The notes beneath the pieces were generated by a model. It ran no database searches, was not told where the DNA came from, and saw only the letters and a program-made list of their open reading frames with translations. A DNA stretch of 46,590 nt from positions 1-46,590 of the forward strand of contig JASLBS010000054.1 of assembly GCA_030146405.1 (NCBI GenBank). Reading direction: 5' to 3'. A program made the translations under genes and the position numbers. Positions 22,473 to 31,535 of this stretch are shown here, piece by piece; the first letter of the stretch is position 1; every line of letters starts with the position of its first letter. Source of the stretch: Arthrobacter sp. Lineage in GTDB: Bacteria > Actinomycetota > Actinomycetes > Actinomycetales > Micrococcaceae.

Positions 22473-23742
22473 CCTTCTCTTCCCCCCGTGGACTCCCGCC
22501 GCCGTGACCGGCGTCAGGCACTGTCAAGTGCACTTCCACGATCCAACCACCCGAAGGCCGTGGACCGCATTTCACGGTACCCGCGTAGATGGCGGCACGC
22601 TCACGCATACCGGCGATGCCCTGCCCGGAACCGAGTGACACCATCGGGTCCATGGCTCCCCGCCCGTCGTCGGCGACCCGCAGGGACACCGCGCTCCCCA
22701 CCCTGGCGATCGAGACGTCAACCAGCGTAACGCTGTTGCCGTACCGGAGGGCGTTGGTCAGGGACTCCTGCAGGATCCGGTACACCGTGAGCTGGAACGC
22801 GGGGTCCTCGGGCAGATTGGGGCCACTGGTGATGACGCGCAGCGGCAGGCCGGCTGCCCTGAATCCCTCGAGGAGCTGCGCCAGCGAGCTCGACGCCGGG
22901 AGTGGCTCCAGCGATTCGGTCGCGGCCTCCCTCCGGAGTACCCCGAGCACGCGTCGCATGTCCGCGATCGCGGTCCGGCCGGTAGCGGACAGCTCACCGA
23001 GGACGGCGGTGGCCTTGTCGGTATCGCGCTTCAGGACGACGGCGGCGCCGTCCGAGAGCGCCACCATGACGGTGAGGGAGTGCGCGACGACGTCGTGCAT
23101 CTCCCGCGCGATCCTGTTCCGCTCCCCCGCCGACGCCAACTGCGCGTTCCGCGTGGCCCACTCGCGGAGCACGTTCTCGTGCTCCCGGTCACGCCGCACG
23201 GTGACACCCAGGCCCACTGCGAAGGCGAGGACCATGACCACGAAACCGCTGATGAACCAGATGAGCCCCGGTACGTCGGGCGAGAATTCGTCCGTCACGA
23301 GGAACAGGGCAGCGACGGACAGCGTCGCGGCCGCGGACGCCGCTATCAGGGTTCTTCTCAGCGGGTGGATGGAGGCGACGGTGTAGAGGGCGATCGCCGT
23401 CGCTATCCCGACACTGCCGAGACCCTCCGTGGCCATGCTGACGGGCGGGTCGAGGACGGCCACGAAGGCGAGGACCAGCAGCGGACGGTCACGGCGGTAG
23501 ACGAGCGCGACGGCGGCGAGGAGCACGCCCGGCAGTCCCGCCCAGCTGTTCGCCTCCGTCACGAGGAACACGGTGTTGGGGAGCGAGATCGCGAGGAAGA
23601 TCACCACCACGACGGCGTCCATCACGCGGGGCTGTTCGCGGAAGAACCGCCGGACAGGTCCGAGCCGGCGGGCATTGAGCTCGGTGAGGGAGTCCGCGGC
23701 CGTTCGCTCCGCGGATTCCCTCACCAAGGATTTCTCACTCAT
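22423..23742 (-). CDS. Sensor histidine kinase, HisKA_3 (NarL partner) type
   Basis: The 439-residue kinase starts MSEKSLVRESAERT at the ATG 23742. About five membrane helices occupy residues 35-170, with little extracellular sequence, as in intramembrane-sensing kinases linked to cell-envelope or antibiotic stress. The dimerisation/phosphoacceptor box is ERNRIAREMHDVVAHSLTVM (His in REMHD), followed by HATPase_c with LTNALRYGNSVTLVDV and GSGQGIAGMRERAAIYAG. It overlaps the response regulator gene and follows an ABC permease by 32 nt. Confidence 0.93.
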   Translation of the reverse strand: MSEKSLVRESAERTAADSLTELNARRLGPVRRFFREQPRVMDAVVVVIFLAISLPNTVFLVTEANSWAGLPGVLLAAVALVYRRDRPLLVLAFVAVLDPPVSMATEGLGSVGIATAIALYTVASIHPLRRTLIAASAAATLSVAALFLVTDEFSPDVPGLIWFISGFVVMVLAFAVGLGVTVRRDREHENVLREWATRNAQLASAGERNRIAREMHDVVAHSLTVMVALSDGAAVVLKRDTDKATAVLGELSATGRTAIADMRRVLGVLRREAATESLEPLPASSSLAQLLEGFRAAGLPLRVITSGPNLPEDPAFQLTVYRILQESLTNALRYGNSVTLVDVSIARVGSAVSLRVADDGRGAMDPMVSLGSGQGIAGMRERAAIYAGTVKCGPRPSGGWIVEVHLTVPDAGHGGGSPRGEEKDDHASGSDPTHQGSAR

Positions 23743-23774
23743 GACCGGTAGCTCATGAGGACGATCGGAAGGCG

Positions 23775-24662
23775 TCAGACATCCCGCTTCTTGGAGACGA
23801 GGAGCGCGATCACGAGGAGCCCCAGTGCCCAGGCAGCCATCACGAGACCACCCTCCCACTGGGTCAGCTGGTCTTCGGCCGTGGAGAGCACCACCATCTG
23901 TGTTCCGGCTTCGACCGGGAGGAAGCGCGCGGCCTTCGGTATCCACTCGGCCAGACCGGAGAGTGCCTGCACGATGAGCGGGAGCACGAAGACGATGCCC
24001 ACCGCGGTCACGATCCCACCTGCGGTGTTGCGCAGCAGCATGCCGATGGAGATGGAGATGATGGCGATGAACGCCAGGAACGTACCCGTGTTGAGGATGC
24101 TGACGAGAATGCCGTCATCCGTCAGCGCGAAATCGATGTCCTGGGTCCGCAGGATGGGTTGCGCCACCAGGTAGGACAGCAGGGCGCTGATGGTACCGAC
24201 GACGAAGGCCACGACGGCGATGATGACGGCCTTGGCCAGGAGGGCCGGGATCCGCTTGGGTACGGCGACCATGGTGGACCGGATCATCCCGGTGGCCCAC
24301 TCGGAGGCGATCAGGACCACAGCGAGCGAGGCGATCAGGAGCTGTCCGAAGGCGAGGCCCGAGGAGGGCACGGTCTGCGCGCCCTCGGCCACACTGCCGG
24401 GTCCCTCGGCCGGAGGTGCGAACTCCGCCGGGATCGAGCCGTCCGACACGGCTTGCGCCGTGGTGGTCTGCAGCCAGGCGAACAGGGCGGCGAGGCCCAC
24501 CATCACCACCACGGTGCAGGTGAGCAGGATGACGGTGGAGGGCACGGTGGTGACCTTGATCCACTCCGACTTCAGGACCCGCCCGAAATTGACGCCGGTC
24601 CCTGCGGACCGGTTCTGCCGCGGGCGCTCCTCTGCGGGGGCCGGCGAGGTCGACGTTGCCAT
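23775..24662 (-). CDS. ABC-2 type transporter permease
   Basis: The 295-residue protein has a cytoplasmic N-terminus, then six membrane helices (about 43-65, 100-125, 140-170, 180-205, 210-235, 270-290) with SEWIKVTTVPSTVILL and SEWATGMIRSTMVAVPKR, as in ABC-2 permeases of the bacitracin/lantibiotic-export type. It starts 2 nt after the ATPase stop at 24665. ATPase, permease, kinase and regulator lie in one tight series, the arrangement typical of envelope-stress or peptide-detoxification modules. Confidence 0.9.
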   Translation of the reverse strand: MATSTSPAPAEERPRQNRSAGTGVNFGRVLKSEWIKVTTVPSTVILLTCTVVVMVGLAALFAWLQTTTAQAVSDGSIPAEFAPPAEGPGSVAEGAQTVPSSGLAFGQLLIASLAVVLIASEWATGMIRSTMVAVPKRIPALLAKAVIIAVVAFVVGTISALLSYLVAQPILRTQDIDFALTDDGILVSILNTGTFLAFIAIISISIGMLLRNTAGGIVTAVGIVFVLPLIVQALSGLAEWIPKAARFLPVEAGTQMVVLSTAEDQLTQWEGGLVMAAWALGLLVIALLVSKKRDV

Positions 24663-24664
24663 GA

Positions 24665-25612
24665 TCAGCGTCCTTCCGTGGGAGTCGCGGTGAGCTGGCC
24701 CGCGAGCGGATCGTGTGAGTGGTACTCGACCGAAGTCTGGGTGAGTTCCATGTAGGCGTCCTCGAGGGATACCTGCAGGGGGGTCAGTTCATAGACGAGG
24801 ACCTGCTCCCGGAGAGCCACCTCCGCGACCCTGCGGGCGTCGACGCCCGTGATCTCGATCAGCTCGGGTTCGAGTACCTGAGAGGAGACTCCCTCACCCG
24901 CGAGGCTGGCCAGGAGGTCCTGCGGGCGGTTCGCGCGGACGCGGACCCGAGCCTTTCCCTGCCCGTCGATGATCGCCTGGATGGGGGCATCGGCGATGAT
25001 GCGGCCGCGGCCGATCACCACCAGGTGGTCCGCCGTCAGTGCCATCTCCGACATCAGGTGCGAGGAGAGGAACACGGTGCGGCCCTCGGAGGCGAGCCCC
25101 TTCGCGAGGTGACGCACCCACTGGACGCCCTCGGGGTCGAGTCCGTTCACCGGCTCGTCGAGGATCACCGTGTGGGGATCTCCGAGGAGGGCTGCGGCGA
25201 TGCCCAACCGCTGGCCCATCCCCAGGGAGAAGCCGCCCACTCTCTTCTTGGCCACCGGTCCCAGCCCGGTCAGCTCGATGACATCCTTCACGCGGCTGTT
25301 CGGGATGCCGTGCGTCGCCGCCATGGCGCGCAGGTGGTTGTAGGCGGTGCGCTTGGTGTGGACGGCCTTGGCGTCCAGCAGGGCTCCCACTTCACGCAGG
25401 GGCGCCCGGTGCTGCGCGTAGGGCAGACCGTTGACGGTGACGCGACCGGCACTGGGGCTGTCCAGTCCGACGATCATCCGCATCGTGGTGGACTTCCCCG
25501 CCCCGTTGGGACCGAGGAAGCCCGTCACCTTGCCGGGCTGCACGGTGAAGGACACCGCGTCCACAGCGGTCTTGGCGCCGTACCGCTTCGAGAGGGACTG
25601 TACCTCGATCAT
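24665..25612 (-). CDS. ABC transporter ATP-binding protein
   Basis: The 315-residue ATPase starts MIEVQSLSKRYGAKTAVDAV with AAAGGATG upstream. Walker A is GPNGAGKST, signature FSLGMGQRLGIAAALLG, Walker B HTVILDEPVNGLDPEG, with the switch His in VFLSSHLMSEMALT. The C-terminal 95 residues are a typical extension of exporter ATPases of the BcrA/CcmA class. It pairs with the following permease (23775-24662). Confidence 0.95.
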   Translation of the reverse strand: MIEVQSLSKRYGAKTAVDAVSFTVQPGKVTGFLGPNGAGKSTTMRMIVGLDSPSAGRVTVNGLPYAQHRAPLREVGALLDAKAVHTKRTAYNHLRAMAATHGIPNSRVKDVIELTGLGPVAKKRVGGFSLGMGQRLGIAAALLGDPHTVILDEPVNGLDPEGVQWVRHLAKGLASEGRTVFLSSHLMSEMALTADHLVVIGRGRIIADAPIQAIIDGQGKARVRVRANRPQDLLASLAGEGVSSQVLEPELIEITGVDARRVAEVALREQVLVYELTPLQVSLEDAYMELTQTSVEYHSHDPLAGQLTATPTEGR

Positions 25613-25785
25613 GGTGCATCCTTTGGCTGGTGGAGGAGCTTGCGCATGCCGGCTCCTCCACCAGCCTAGGCCTGGAGCCCTTGCCCGGTCACCGGCTCGA
25701 GGGATGATTACCGATCGCCCTGCCCTACGCCTTTCGGACGACGCCGGAGACCACCCCTCCCGCCGCACGGTGGCTTCGACGGTTC

Positions 25786-26664
25786 TCAGCGGCTGCTGAT
25801 CGAGGCGAACTTCTGGATGCAGAGGGGGACGAAGATCAGCAGCATCGCGACGGTCCCGATGAGCACGGTCGCCACGGCGTTCTGCATGGGCCAGGCATCG
25901 GGGAGGGGCACCGTGCCGGTGTTGCCGAACAGCTCACGCACCGCCTGCACCAGGGCCGATACCGGGTTCCAGTTGGCGAAGGTCTCCAGCGGACCCGGTA
26001 GGTTCTGGGGCTGCACGAAGGCGTTGGAAATGAAGGTCAGCGGGAACAGGATCATGAAGGACGCGTTGTTGATGACCTCAGGGGACTTCACCGACATCCC
26101 GAGCAGGGCCATGACCCAGCTGAAGGCGTAGGAGAAGAGCAGCAGCAGGCCGATGCCCGCGATCGCCTCCGCGAGGGACGTAGTGACGCGCCAGCCCACC
26201 AGCATGCCGGTGCCCATCATGATGACCACGGACAGCGTGTTCAGCACGAGGTCGCTGTTCGTCCGCCCCACGAGGACGGCGGAGGAACTCATGGGCAGCG
26301 TCCGGAAACGGTCGATGATGCCGTCCTTAAGGTCCTGCGCCATGGCCGAGCCTGAGAACGTGGAGCCGAAGATCACCGTCTGCGCGAAGATCCCTGCCAT
26401 GAGGTACTGCGTGTAGTCGCTCCCCTCCACCTGGATCGAACCGCCGTAGATCTGGCTGAACAGCAGCACGAACATGATGGGCTGCAGGACCGCGAACACC
26501 AGCATGTCCGGTGACCGCCTCAGCTTGATCAGGTTCCGCTTGGTGACCGTCCAGCCGTCCGAGAACCACATGGACAGGGCCGATGGCTGCTCCGCGGGTG
26601 CGTCCGCCCGGGAAGCAGGGTGGGAGTTCTCCGGTTGCCGCTCCCCCGGCGCCATCACACTCAT
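25786..26664 (-). CDS. ABC-2 type transporter permease (DrrB-like)
   Basis: The 292-residue protein has a polar N-terminus (1-35), then about six membrane helices, with KLRRSPDMLVFAVLQPIMFVLLF, AGIFAQTVIFGSTFSG, DLKDGIIDRFRTLPMSSSAVL and TFISNAFVQPQNLPG, as in DrrB-type drug exporters. Its start overlaps the upstream ATPase stop by 4 nt. It is separate from the 23775-25612 system by 173 bases. Confidence 0.92.
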   Translation of the reverse strand: MSVMAPGERQPENSHPASRADAPAEQPSALSMWFSDGWTVTKRNLIKLRRSPDMLVFAVLQPIMFVLLFSQIYGGSIQVEGSDYTQYLMAGIFAQTVIFGSTFSGSAMAQDLKDGIIDRFRTLPMSSSAVLVGRTNSDLVLNTLSVVIMMGTGMLVGWRVTTSLAEAIAGIGLLLLFSYAFSWVMALLGMSVKSPEVINNASFMILFPLTFISNAFVQPQNLPGPLETFANWNPVSALVQAVRELFGNTGTVPLPDAWPMQNAVATVLIGTVAMLLIFVPLCIQKFASISSR

Positions 26665-27656
26665 GCCGCCTGCTCCTTCTGCCCGGTGCTTCCGGTGGTG
26701 TCGGCGTCATCGGCCCGCCGTCCGGTGAGCGTCAGGAAGACGTCGTCGAGGCTGGGGCGCCTCATCCCGGCGTCGTGGAGCGGGATCCCGGCCTCCCCGA
26801 GGTCGGACAGGATGAGCTGGAGGGCACCGGGGCCCTCGCTGACCGCCACCTCCACGGTCCGGCGGTCGTCCCCGATGACCGCCTCGCCCTCACCGTGGCG
26901 GCCCAGGATCTCCCGGGCGGCAGCGGCGTCCGCGGCGTCGATGACGGACACAGCGACGCGGTGGCCACCGATCTGCGCCTTGAGCTGGTCCGCGGTTCCT
27001 TCGGCGATGGCCTTGCCCCCGTCGATCACCGCGATGTCGTCGGACAGTTGATCGGCCTCCTCGAGGTACTGGGTGGTCAGGAGCAGGGTGGTGCCGTCCC
27101 TGACGAGATCCTTGATGATGCCCCAGAGCGCCAGCCGGCTCCTCGGGTCCAGGCCGGTGGTGGGTTCGTCGAGGAACAGGATCTTCGGATTGATCACCAG
27201 TGCCCCCGCCAGGTCGATCCGACGCCGCATGCCGCCGGAGAAGCCTTTGACCGGGCGGTTACCGGCCTCCGAGAGCTCGAACTGATCGATCAGCTGCCGC
27301 GCCCTGCGCTTCGACTCGCGGGCCCCCAGGTGGTACAGACGCCCCACCATCTCGAGGTTCTCGAAACCGGTGAGGTTCTCGTCCACCGCGGCGTACTGAC
27401 CTGCCACCCCGATGATGCGGCGGGCGGCCTTGGGGTCGCGCACCACGTCGATGCCGTCGATGAAGGCCGTGCCGGCCGTGGGTCGGATGAGGGTGGTCAG
27501 GATCTTCACCACGGTGGTCTTCCCCGCACCGTTGGGCCCCAGGAGGGCCTTGACCGTGCCCTGGGGAACGGAAAGGTTCATGCCGTCGAGCGCGTGGACG
27601 GGTCCGCTCTTCGACGAATAGGTCTTCTTCAGACCTTCTGCCTCGATGATCGCCAT
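26661..27656 (-). CDS. ABC transporter ATP-binding protein (DrrA-like)
   Basis: The 331-residue ATPase starts MAIIEAEGLKKTYSSKSG. Walker A is GPNGAGKTT, the Q-loop region is GVAGQYAAVDENLTG, signature FSGGMRRRIDLAGALV, Walker B KILFLDEPTTGLDPRSR, and the end LHDAGMRRPSLDDVFLTLTG is typical of DrrA-type ATPases. With the overlapping permease it forms a daunorubicin-resistance-type exporter; the substrate is unknown and the family is broad. Confidence 0.94.
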   Translation of the reverse strand: MAIIEAEGLKKTYSSKSGPVHALDGMNLSVPQGTVKALLGPNGAGKTTVVKILTTLIRPTAGTAFIDGIDVVRDPKAARRIIGVAGQYAAVDENLTGFENLEMVGRLYHLGARESKRRARQLIDQFELSEAGNRPVKGFSGGMRRRIDLAGALVINPKILFLDEPTTGLDPRSRLALWGIIKDLVRDGTTLLLTTQYLEEADQLSDDIAVIDGGKAIAEGTADQLKAQIGGHRVAVSVIDAADAAAAREILGRHGEGEAVIGDDRRTVEVAVSEGPGALQLILSDLGEAGIPLHDAGMRRPSLDDVFLTLTGRRADDADTTGSTGQKEQAA

Positions 27657-27700
27657 GCAGTCAGGGTAGGTCTCGCGGCGCCAGGTTCCTAGGGCTCGGA

Positions 27701-28909
27701 TCAGTTCCGGTTCCGCGGGGTGCTCTCCGCCTCCCGAGTGCGCTCGCGGGCCACCGGTGCCACGAGGAAGGAGGCGAGGACGGCCACGCCGACGGCGAGG
27801 AGTGCCGTGCGGATTCCCACCATGTCCCCGAGGAACCCGAGAAGCGGGGGTCCGGCGAGGAAGGCCGTGTAGCCGATGGTGGATACCACCGAGACACGGG
27901 CCGCAGCACGCTCGGGATCGTCCGCTGCGGCGGACATGCCCATCGGGAAGCCGAGTGCCGCACCCGCACCCCAGAGGATGGCACCCAGTGCGGCCAGGGG
28001 TACGTCGGGAGCTGTCACGAAGAGCACGAGCCCCGCGAGGGAGGATCCGAGACTCGCCTGCAGCACACGCACGCGCCCGAACCGGTCGATCAGCCCACCG
28101 CCCACGAAGCGGAGCGCCGTCATCGCGGCCACGAACACCGCGAACATGGCGGCACCGGTGCTCTCCCTCGCACCCAGGCCGTCCACGGTGGCCTTCGCCA
28201 CCCAGTCGTTGGCGGCGCCCTCGGTCAGCGCGGCGCCGAGCACCACGAGTCCGATCAGCAGGGTGCGCGGTTCCCCCCATGCTCCGAAACCGGTGCGGCG
28301 GCTCCCGGGCACCTCGTCGGCCTGCTCCACCGACAGTCTCGCCGGCATCGGCAGGAAGTACCACGGGATCCACAGCGAGACGGCGAGGCTGAGGACGGCG
28401 ACCGTCAGGAGGTGCACCGAGAGATCCACGGCCAGCGCGGACAAGCCTGCCCCGATCACGGCGCCGATGAAGGCTCCTCCGCTGAAGGCGGCATGGAAGC
28501 GGGGCATGATGGTGCGCCCCACGAGCCGCTCGACGTCCGCCCCCTCGATGTTCTGGCCCACGTCCCACAGGGCGATCCCGCAGCCGAAGAGGAACAGGCC
28601 GACGGCGACCACCGGGACCATCACGCTGAAGAGTCCGAGGGCGACGGCACACGCGCCGAGTGCCGCGGCGGTTCCACCGATCCGCACCGTGGTGGCGATG
28701 CCGAAGCGTGCGGCGATGAGCCCTGCGAGGGGAAGGGAGAGCACCGAGCCCACGGCCCCCACGAGCAGCAGACCTCCCGTCTGTCCGTCACTCAGGCCGA
28801 GGGTTGCGGATGCCGCGGGAATGCGGGCCGCCCAGCTCGCGAAGACCAGACCGTTGAGGCCGAAGATGGCATAGGTGGCGAACATCGCGGCGCGGACGGA
28901 AGGTTTCAC
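27701..28909 (-). CDS. MFS transporter
   Basis: The 402-residue protein has 12 predicted membrane helices and MFS loop motifs such as PLAGLIAARFGIATTVRIGG after helix 2 and GGGLIDRFGRVRVLQ after helix 8. The composition resembles the YbjJ/fucose-permease-like branch. Start GTG at 28909 (VKPSVRAAM) gives a basic N-terminus; the ATG at 28885 is an alternative. Substrate unknown. It is followed by the DrrA-like gene after 44 nt on the same strand. Confidence 0.88.
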   Translation of the reverse strand: MKPSVRAAMFATYAIFGLNGLVFASWAARIPAASATLGLSDGQTGGLLLVGAVGSVLSLPLAGLIAARFGIATTVRIGGTAAALGACAVALGLFSVMVPVVAVGLFLFGCGIALWDVGQNIEGADVERLVGRTIMPRFHAAFSGGAFIGAVIGAGLSALAVDLSVHLLTVAVLSLAVSLWIPWYFLPMPARLSVEQADEVPGSRRTGFGAWGEPRTLLIGLVVLGAALTEGAANDWVAKATVDGLGARESTGAAMFAVFVAAMTALRFVGGGLIDRFGRVRVLQASLGSSLAGLVLFVTAPDVPLAALGAILWGAGAALGFPMGMSAAADDPERAAARVSVVSTIGYTAFLAGPPLLGFLGDMVGIRTALLAVGVAVLASFLVAPVARERTREAESTPRNRN

Positions 28910-28952
28910 CCGATAACCGTAGGCGGGCCGGCGGTGTCCACCAAGCGGGGCC

Positions 28953-31322
28953 CTACTCCACCTGCACGTCGACGCTCTCCGCGGTGACGGTGACCGTAGC
29001 CCGGAGGTAGAGCCGCACGGTGTCCTCCTCGGGCACCCAGCGCGGTGGCTTCCGGGAGTCGACCTCGGCGTTCCGCTCGTAGGAGAAGGTGGCCTCGGCG
29101 TCGTCCGACAGGAGCGTGAACACCCCGGGCCGGTAGGACTCCTCGAAGCTGAACGTGGGTTCGTCGTCCAGGGTCCAGCCCGGCCCCCGGATGGTGTTCG
29201 CAGTACCGAACAGGAACGCCCGGTTGGGGCAGCCCTGTGGTGAGGCCTCGGCGGAGGCGATGCACGCATCCAGTGCGGCCCGCACCTCTGCCACGGCTTC
29301 GGCTTCCGCAGCCGGGGTGGGCGTGGTGGAGAGGAGCACTCCACGGGGAACCCCCGCAGGATCCACCGGGATCATCACACTCTGCTCCTGGCCGTAGGAC
29401 AGGTAGGTCGAGGCGGACGGCGGTGAGATCGTGTATTCACCGGGAAGGGCGGGGAGCACCACCGAACGCATGCCCGCGTACCGGCCGGTGTCGCCCGCGG
29501 GCAGATCCACCTCGGTCCCGTTGATGGTGAGGACCTGGAGCTCCTCGGGCACCACCATGCTGATCTCCTTGAGCGGCTCCGGGCCGTCGAGCCTCCACTC
29601 GTCGAAGAAGACACCCGTGGCGCCCGTCCGCGTGAGCTCGAAGTCGATCGTGCTGACGGCCCCGTCCTGGGTGAGTTCGGCCGTGACCGTGGCGGTGTCG
29701 TCCGTCCTCGAGCTGTCGCGGATCAGGTAGGACGAGATACGGTGCGCAGCCGCCCCGTAGACGCGGTCATCGAGAAGGGCGTCCCGGTCCTCACCGATCG
29801 CGCTGGGAAGCACGCCGTGCGCGGCATCCACGTCACCCGCCACGAGTTCGTCGAGGTACGCCTCCACCGGTTTGTCCGGCCCGTACACCGACTGGTTGAC
29901 CACGTTGATGGTGATGACGGCGCCGATCAGCAGGAGCACGAGCACACCCCCTGTGGCCACCAGCCACTTCACGCGACGTGCCGGTGCACCGCCGACGGCG
30001 GGCGCAGGGTCGGGTCCCGTGCCCCTCGTGCCGAGCACGGGGAGCCGCGCGAGGCGCGGCCAGGTGGCGAGCACCGCCGGTGCTGCGATCCGGGCGAGAA
30101 GCGTGATGACCAGCCCCCACCCGGCGAGGACCAGGCAGGTCCACGGCACCAGAGCGTATCCGGCGGCGGTGACCCCGGGCACGCCGACCACGGACCCCGC
30201 CACCCTCGTGAGCTCCGTGACGAGGGCTCCGCCTGCCAGGAACACCACGGGCAGGACCGACCAGGAGAGCAGTGCCGGAACCGGCGGCAGGGCGCGCGTG
30301 CGTGCGGCCCAGGCGAGTGCGGCCACGAGCGTGGCCAGGAGCAGCACCACGAGGGCCGTCAACCAGGCCCACCACGGGAGGTCGAAAACCGTCTGGACCT
30401 CGATGTCGGTTCCGAGGACGGCCCGGGCCGGGGCGAGGTGGATGAGCCCGTAGGCGTAGCCGGTGACCGTGGGGAGCCACGCGAGCGCTGACGGGACCAC
30501 CTCCGGACCCACTCGGATCCAGGCGAGGACGAGCAGTGCGACACCGGCGAGGACGGAGACGAGCACGTAGTGAAGAACGAGGACCTGGAGTGCCGCACCG
30601 ACCTGCCGTACGGGCGTCGGGGTGCGGGACGTACCACGACGCGCTGCCGCGGCCCCGACGAGTGCCGCGGCGGCCACCACGAGGAACGCGCCCGGAAGCA
30701 CGATCGGCGATGCCGCCGCGGCAGCGACGCGTAGACCTTCCTCCTGCAGATTGACAGCCGTTACTGCGGCGAGGACCCAGGCGAGCACCGCGACCGTTCC
30801 TCCCGAGGAGGCCGCGAGCACGGCGCTCCTCGGCCAGCCGTGTGAACGCCGCCGCTGCCCGAGGTAGGAGGCGGAAGCCGCCACCAGAGCGGCCGTCAGG
30901 GTCACGGTGAGGGGAATCCAGGTGAGGGTTCCGGTGAGGGTGAGGGACAGGCCGAACACCTCGAAGGCCGCCGAGAGGTCGAGGGGACTGAAGAAGGCCA
31001 TCCCCACCAGTTGTGTCGGCACGATCAGGAGGACGGCCAGCACGCTCCGGGGATCACCGTCCACCCCGGCCTCGGCCACTCCTGCGAGCTCGTCCGGCAG
31101 TCCTCCGGAACCACCCGTATCCACCCGGGCCAGGGAGCTGAGGGTCAGGATGATCACGAGGAACGCCATGAGCCAGGCCGCTCCGTAGGCACCGGCCCCC
31201 TGGAGCACAGCCCCGACGACGCTGCGTCCCGACGGGCGCCACGGAGGCCCGCTCGTCCCCGTTCCGGTCCCCTCACCGTCCTGCGGGTGCCCAACCGGCT
31301 CCGTGTCCCTGTCCGTTCCCAA
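28953..31322 (-). CDS. Large actinobacterial membrane protein of unknown function
   Basis: The 789-residue protein starts at TTG preceded by AGGGGGAG. Residues about 40-470 contain about ten hydrophobic helices separated by short loops. A last membrane helix (VKWLVATGGVLVLLLIGAVI, about 455-475) is followed by an extracytoplasmic region of about 310 residues: a segment beginning PVEAYLDELVAGDVDAAHGV (like an NTF2-fold DUF4878/TcaA-type module), then a beta-rich part with two cysteines (ALDACIASAEASPQGC). No catalytic motif is seen. It could be an envelope-stress sensor or transporter-like scaffold. Confidence 0.7.
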   Translation of the reverse strand: MGTDRDTEPVGHPQDGEGTGTGTSGPPWRPSGRSVVGAVLQGAGAYGAAWLMAFLVIILTLSSLARVDTGGSGGLPDELAGVAEAGVDGDPRSVLAVLLIVPTQLVGMAFFSPLDLSAAFEVFGLSLTLTGTLTWIPLTVTLTAALVAASASYLGQRRRSHGWPRSAVLAASSGGTVAVLAWVLAAVTAVNLQEEGLRVAAAAASPIVLPGAFLVVAAAALVGAAAARRGTSRTPTPVRQVGAALQVLVLHYVLVSVLAGVALLVLAWIRVGPEVVPSALAWLPTVTGYAYGLIHLAPARAVLGTDIEVQTVFDLPWWAWLTALVVLLLATLVAALAWAARTRALPPVPALLSWSVLPVVFLAGGALVTELTRVAGSVVGVPGVTAAGYALVPWTCLVLAGWGLVITLLARIAAPAVLATWPRLARLPVLGTRGTGPDPAPAVGGAPARRVKWLVATGGVLVLLLIGAVITINVVNQSVYGPDKPVEAYLDELVAGDVDAAHGVLPSAIGEDRDALLDDRVYGAAAHRISSYLIRDSSRTDDTATVTAELTQDGAVSTIDFELTRTGATGVFFDEWRLDGPEPLKEISMVVPEELQVLTINGTEVDLPAGDTGRYAGMRSVVLPALPGEYTISPPSASTYLSYGQEQSVMIPVDPAGVPRGVLLSTTPTPAAEAEAVAEVRAALDACIASAEASPQGCPNRAFLFGTANTIRGPGWTLDDEPTFSFEESYRPGVFTLLSDDAEATFSYERNAEVDSRKPPRWVPEEDTVRLYLRATVTVTAESVDVQVE

Positions 31323-31478
31323 CTACTCCCCCTGATTGCCCCGGATCGCCTGCAGGCACCGAAGGATCCACCGGCTCGCGGCCATGGCTATCGACGCCGC
31401 CGTTCACATTACAAGGGCATTCAGGCGGGTAGCGCGGGGACTACCCGGATGTGGACGAATCAGCCGTTCACCAACAGG

Positions 31479-31520
31479 TGTGGATAACTCTGTGGGTAAG
31501 GTGTGGACGCGCTGTGGACG
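31479..31520. promoter_or_regulatory. Second small cluster of DnaA-box-like sites
   Basis: A perfect TGTGGATAA (31479-31487) is followed by TGTGGGTAA (31491-31499) and two weaker TGTGGAC sequences (31502, 31513). They occupy the 213-base gap between the ABC-F gene's 3' end and the 28953-31322 gene's start. Confidence 0.5.
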
Positions 31521-31535
31521 GGCAGCTCGTGAGGG

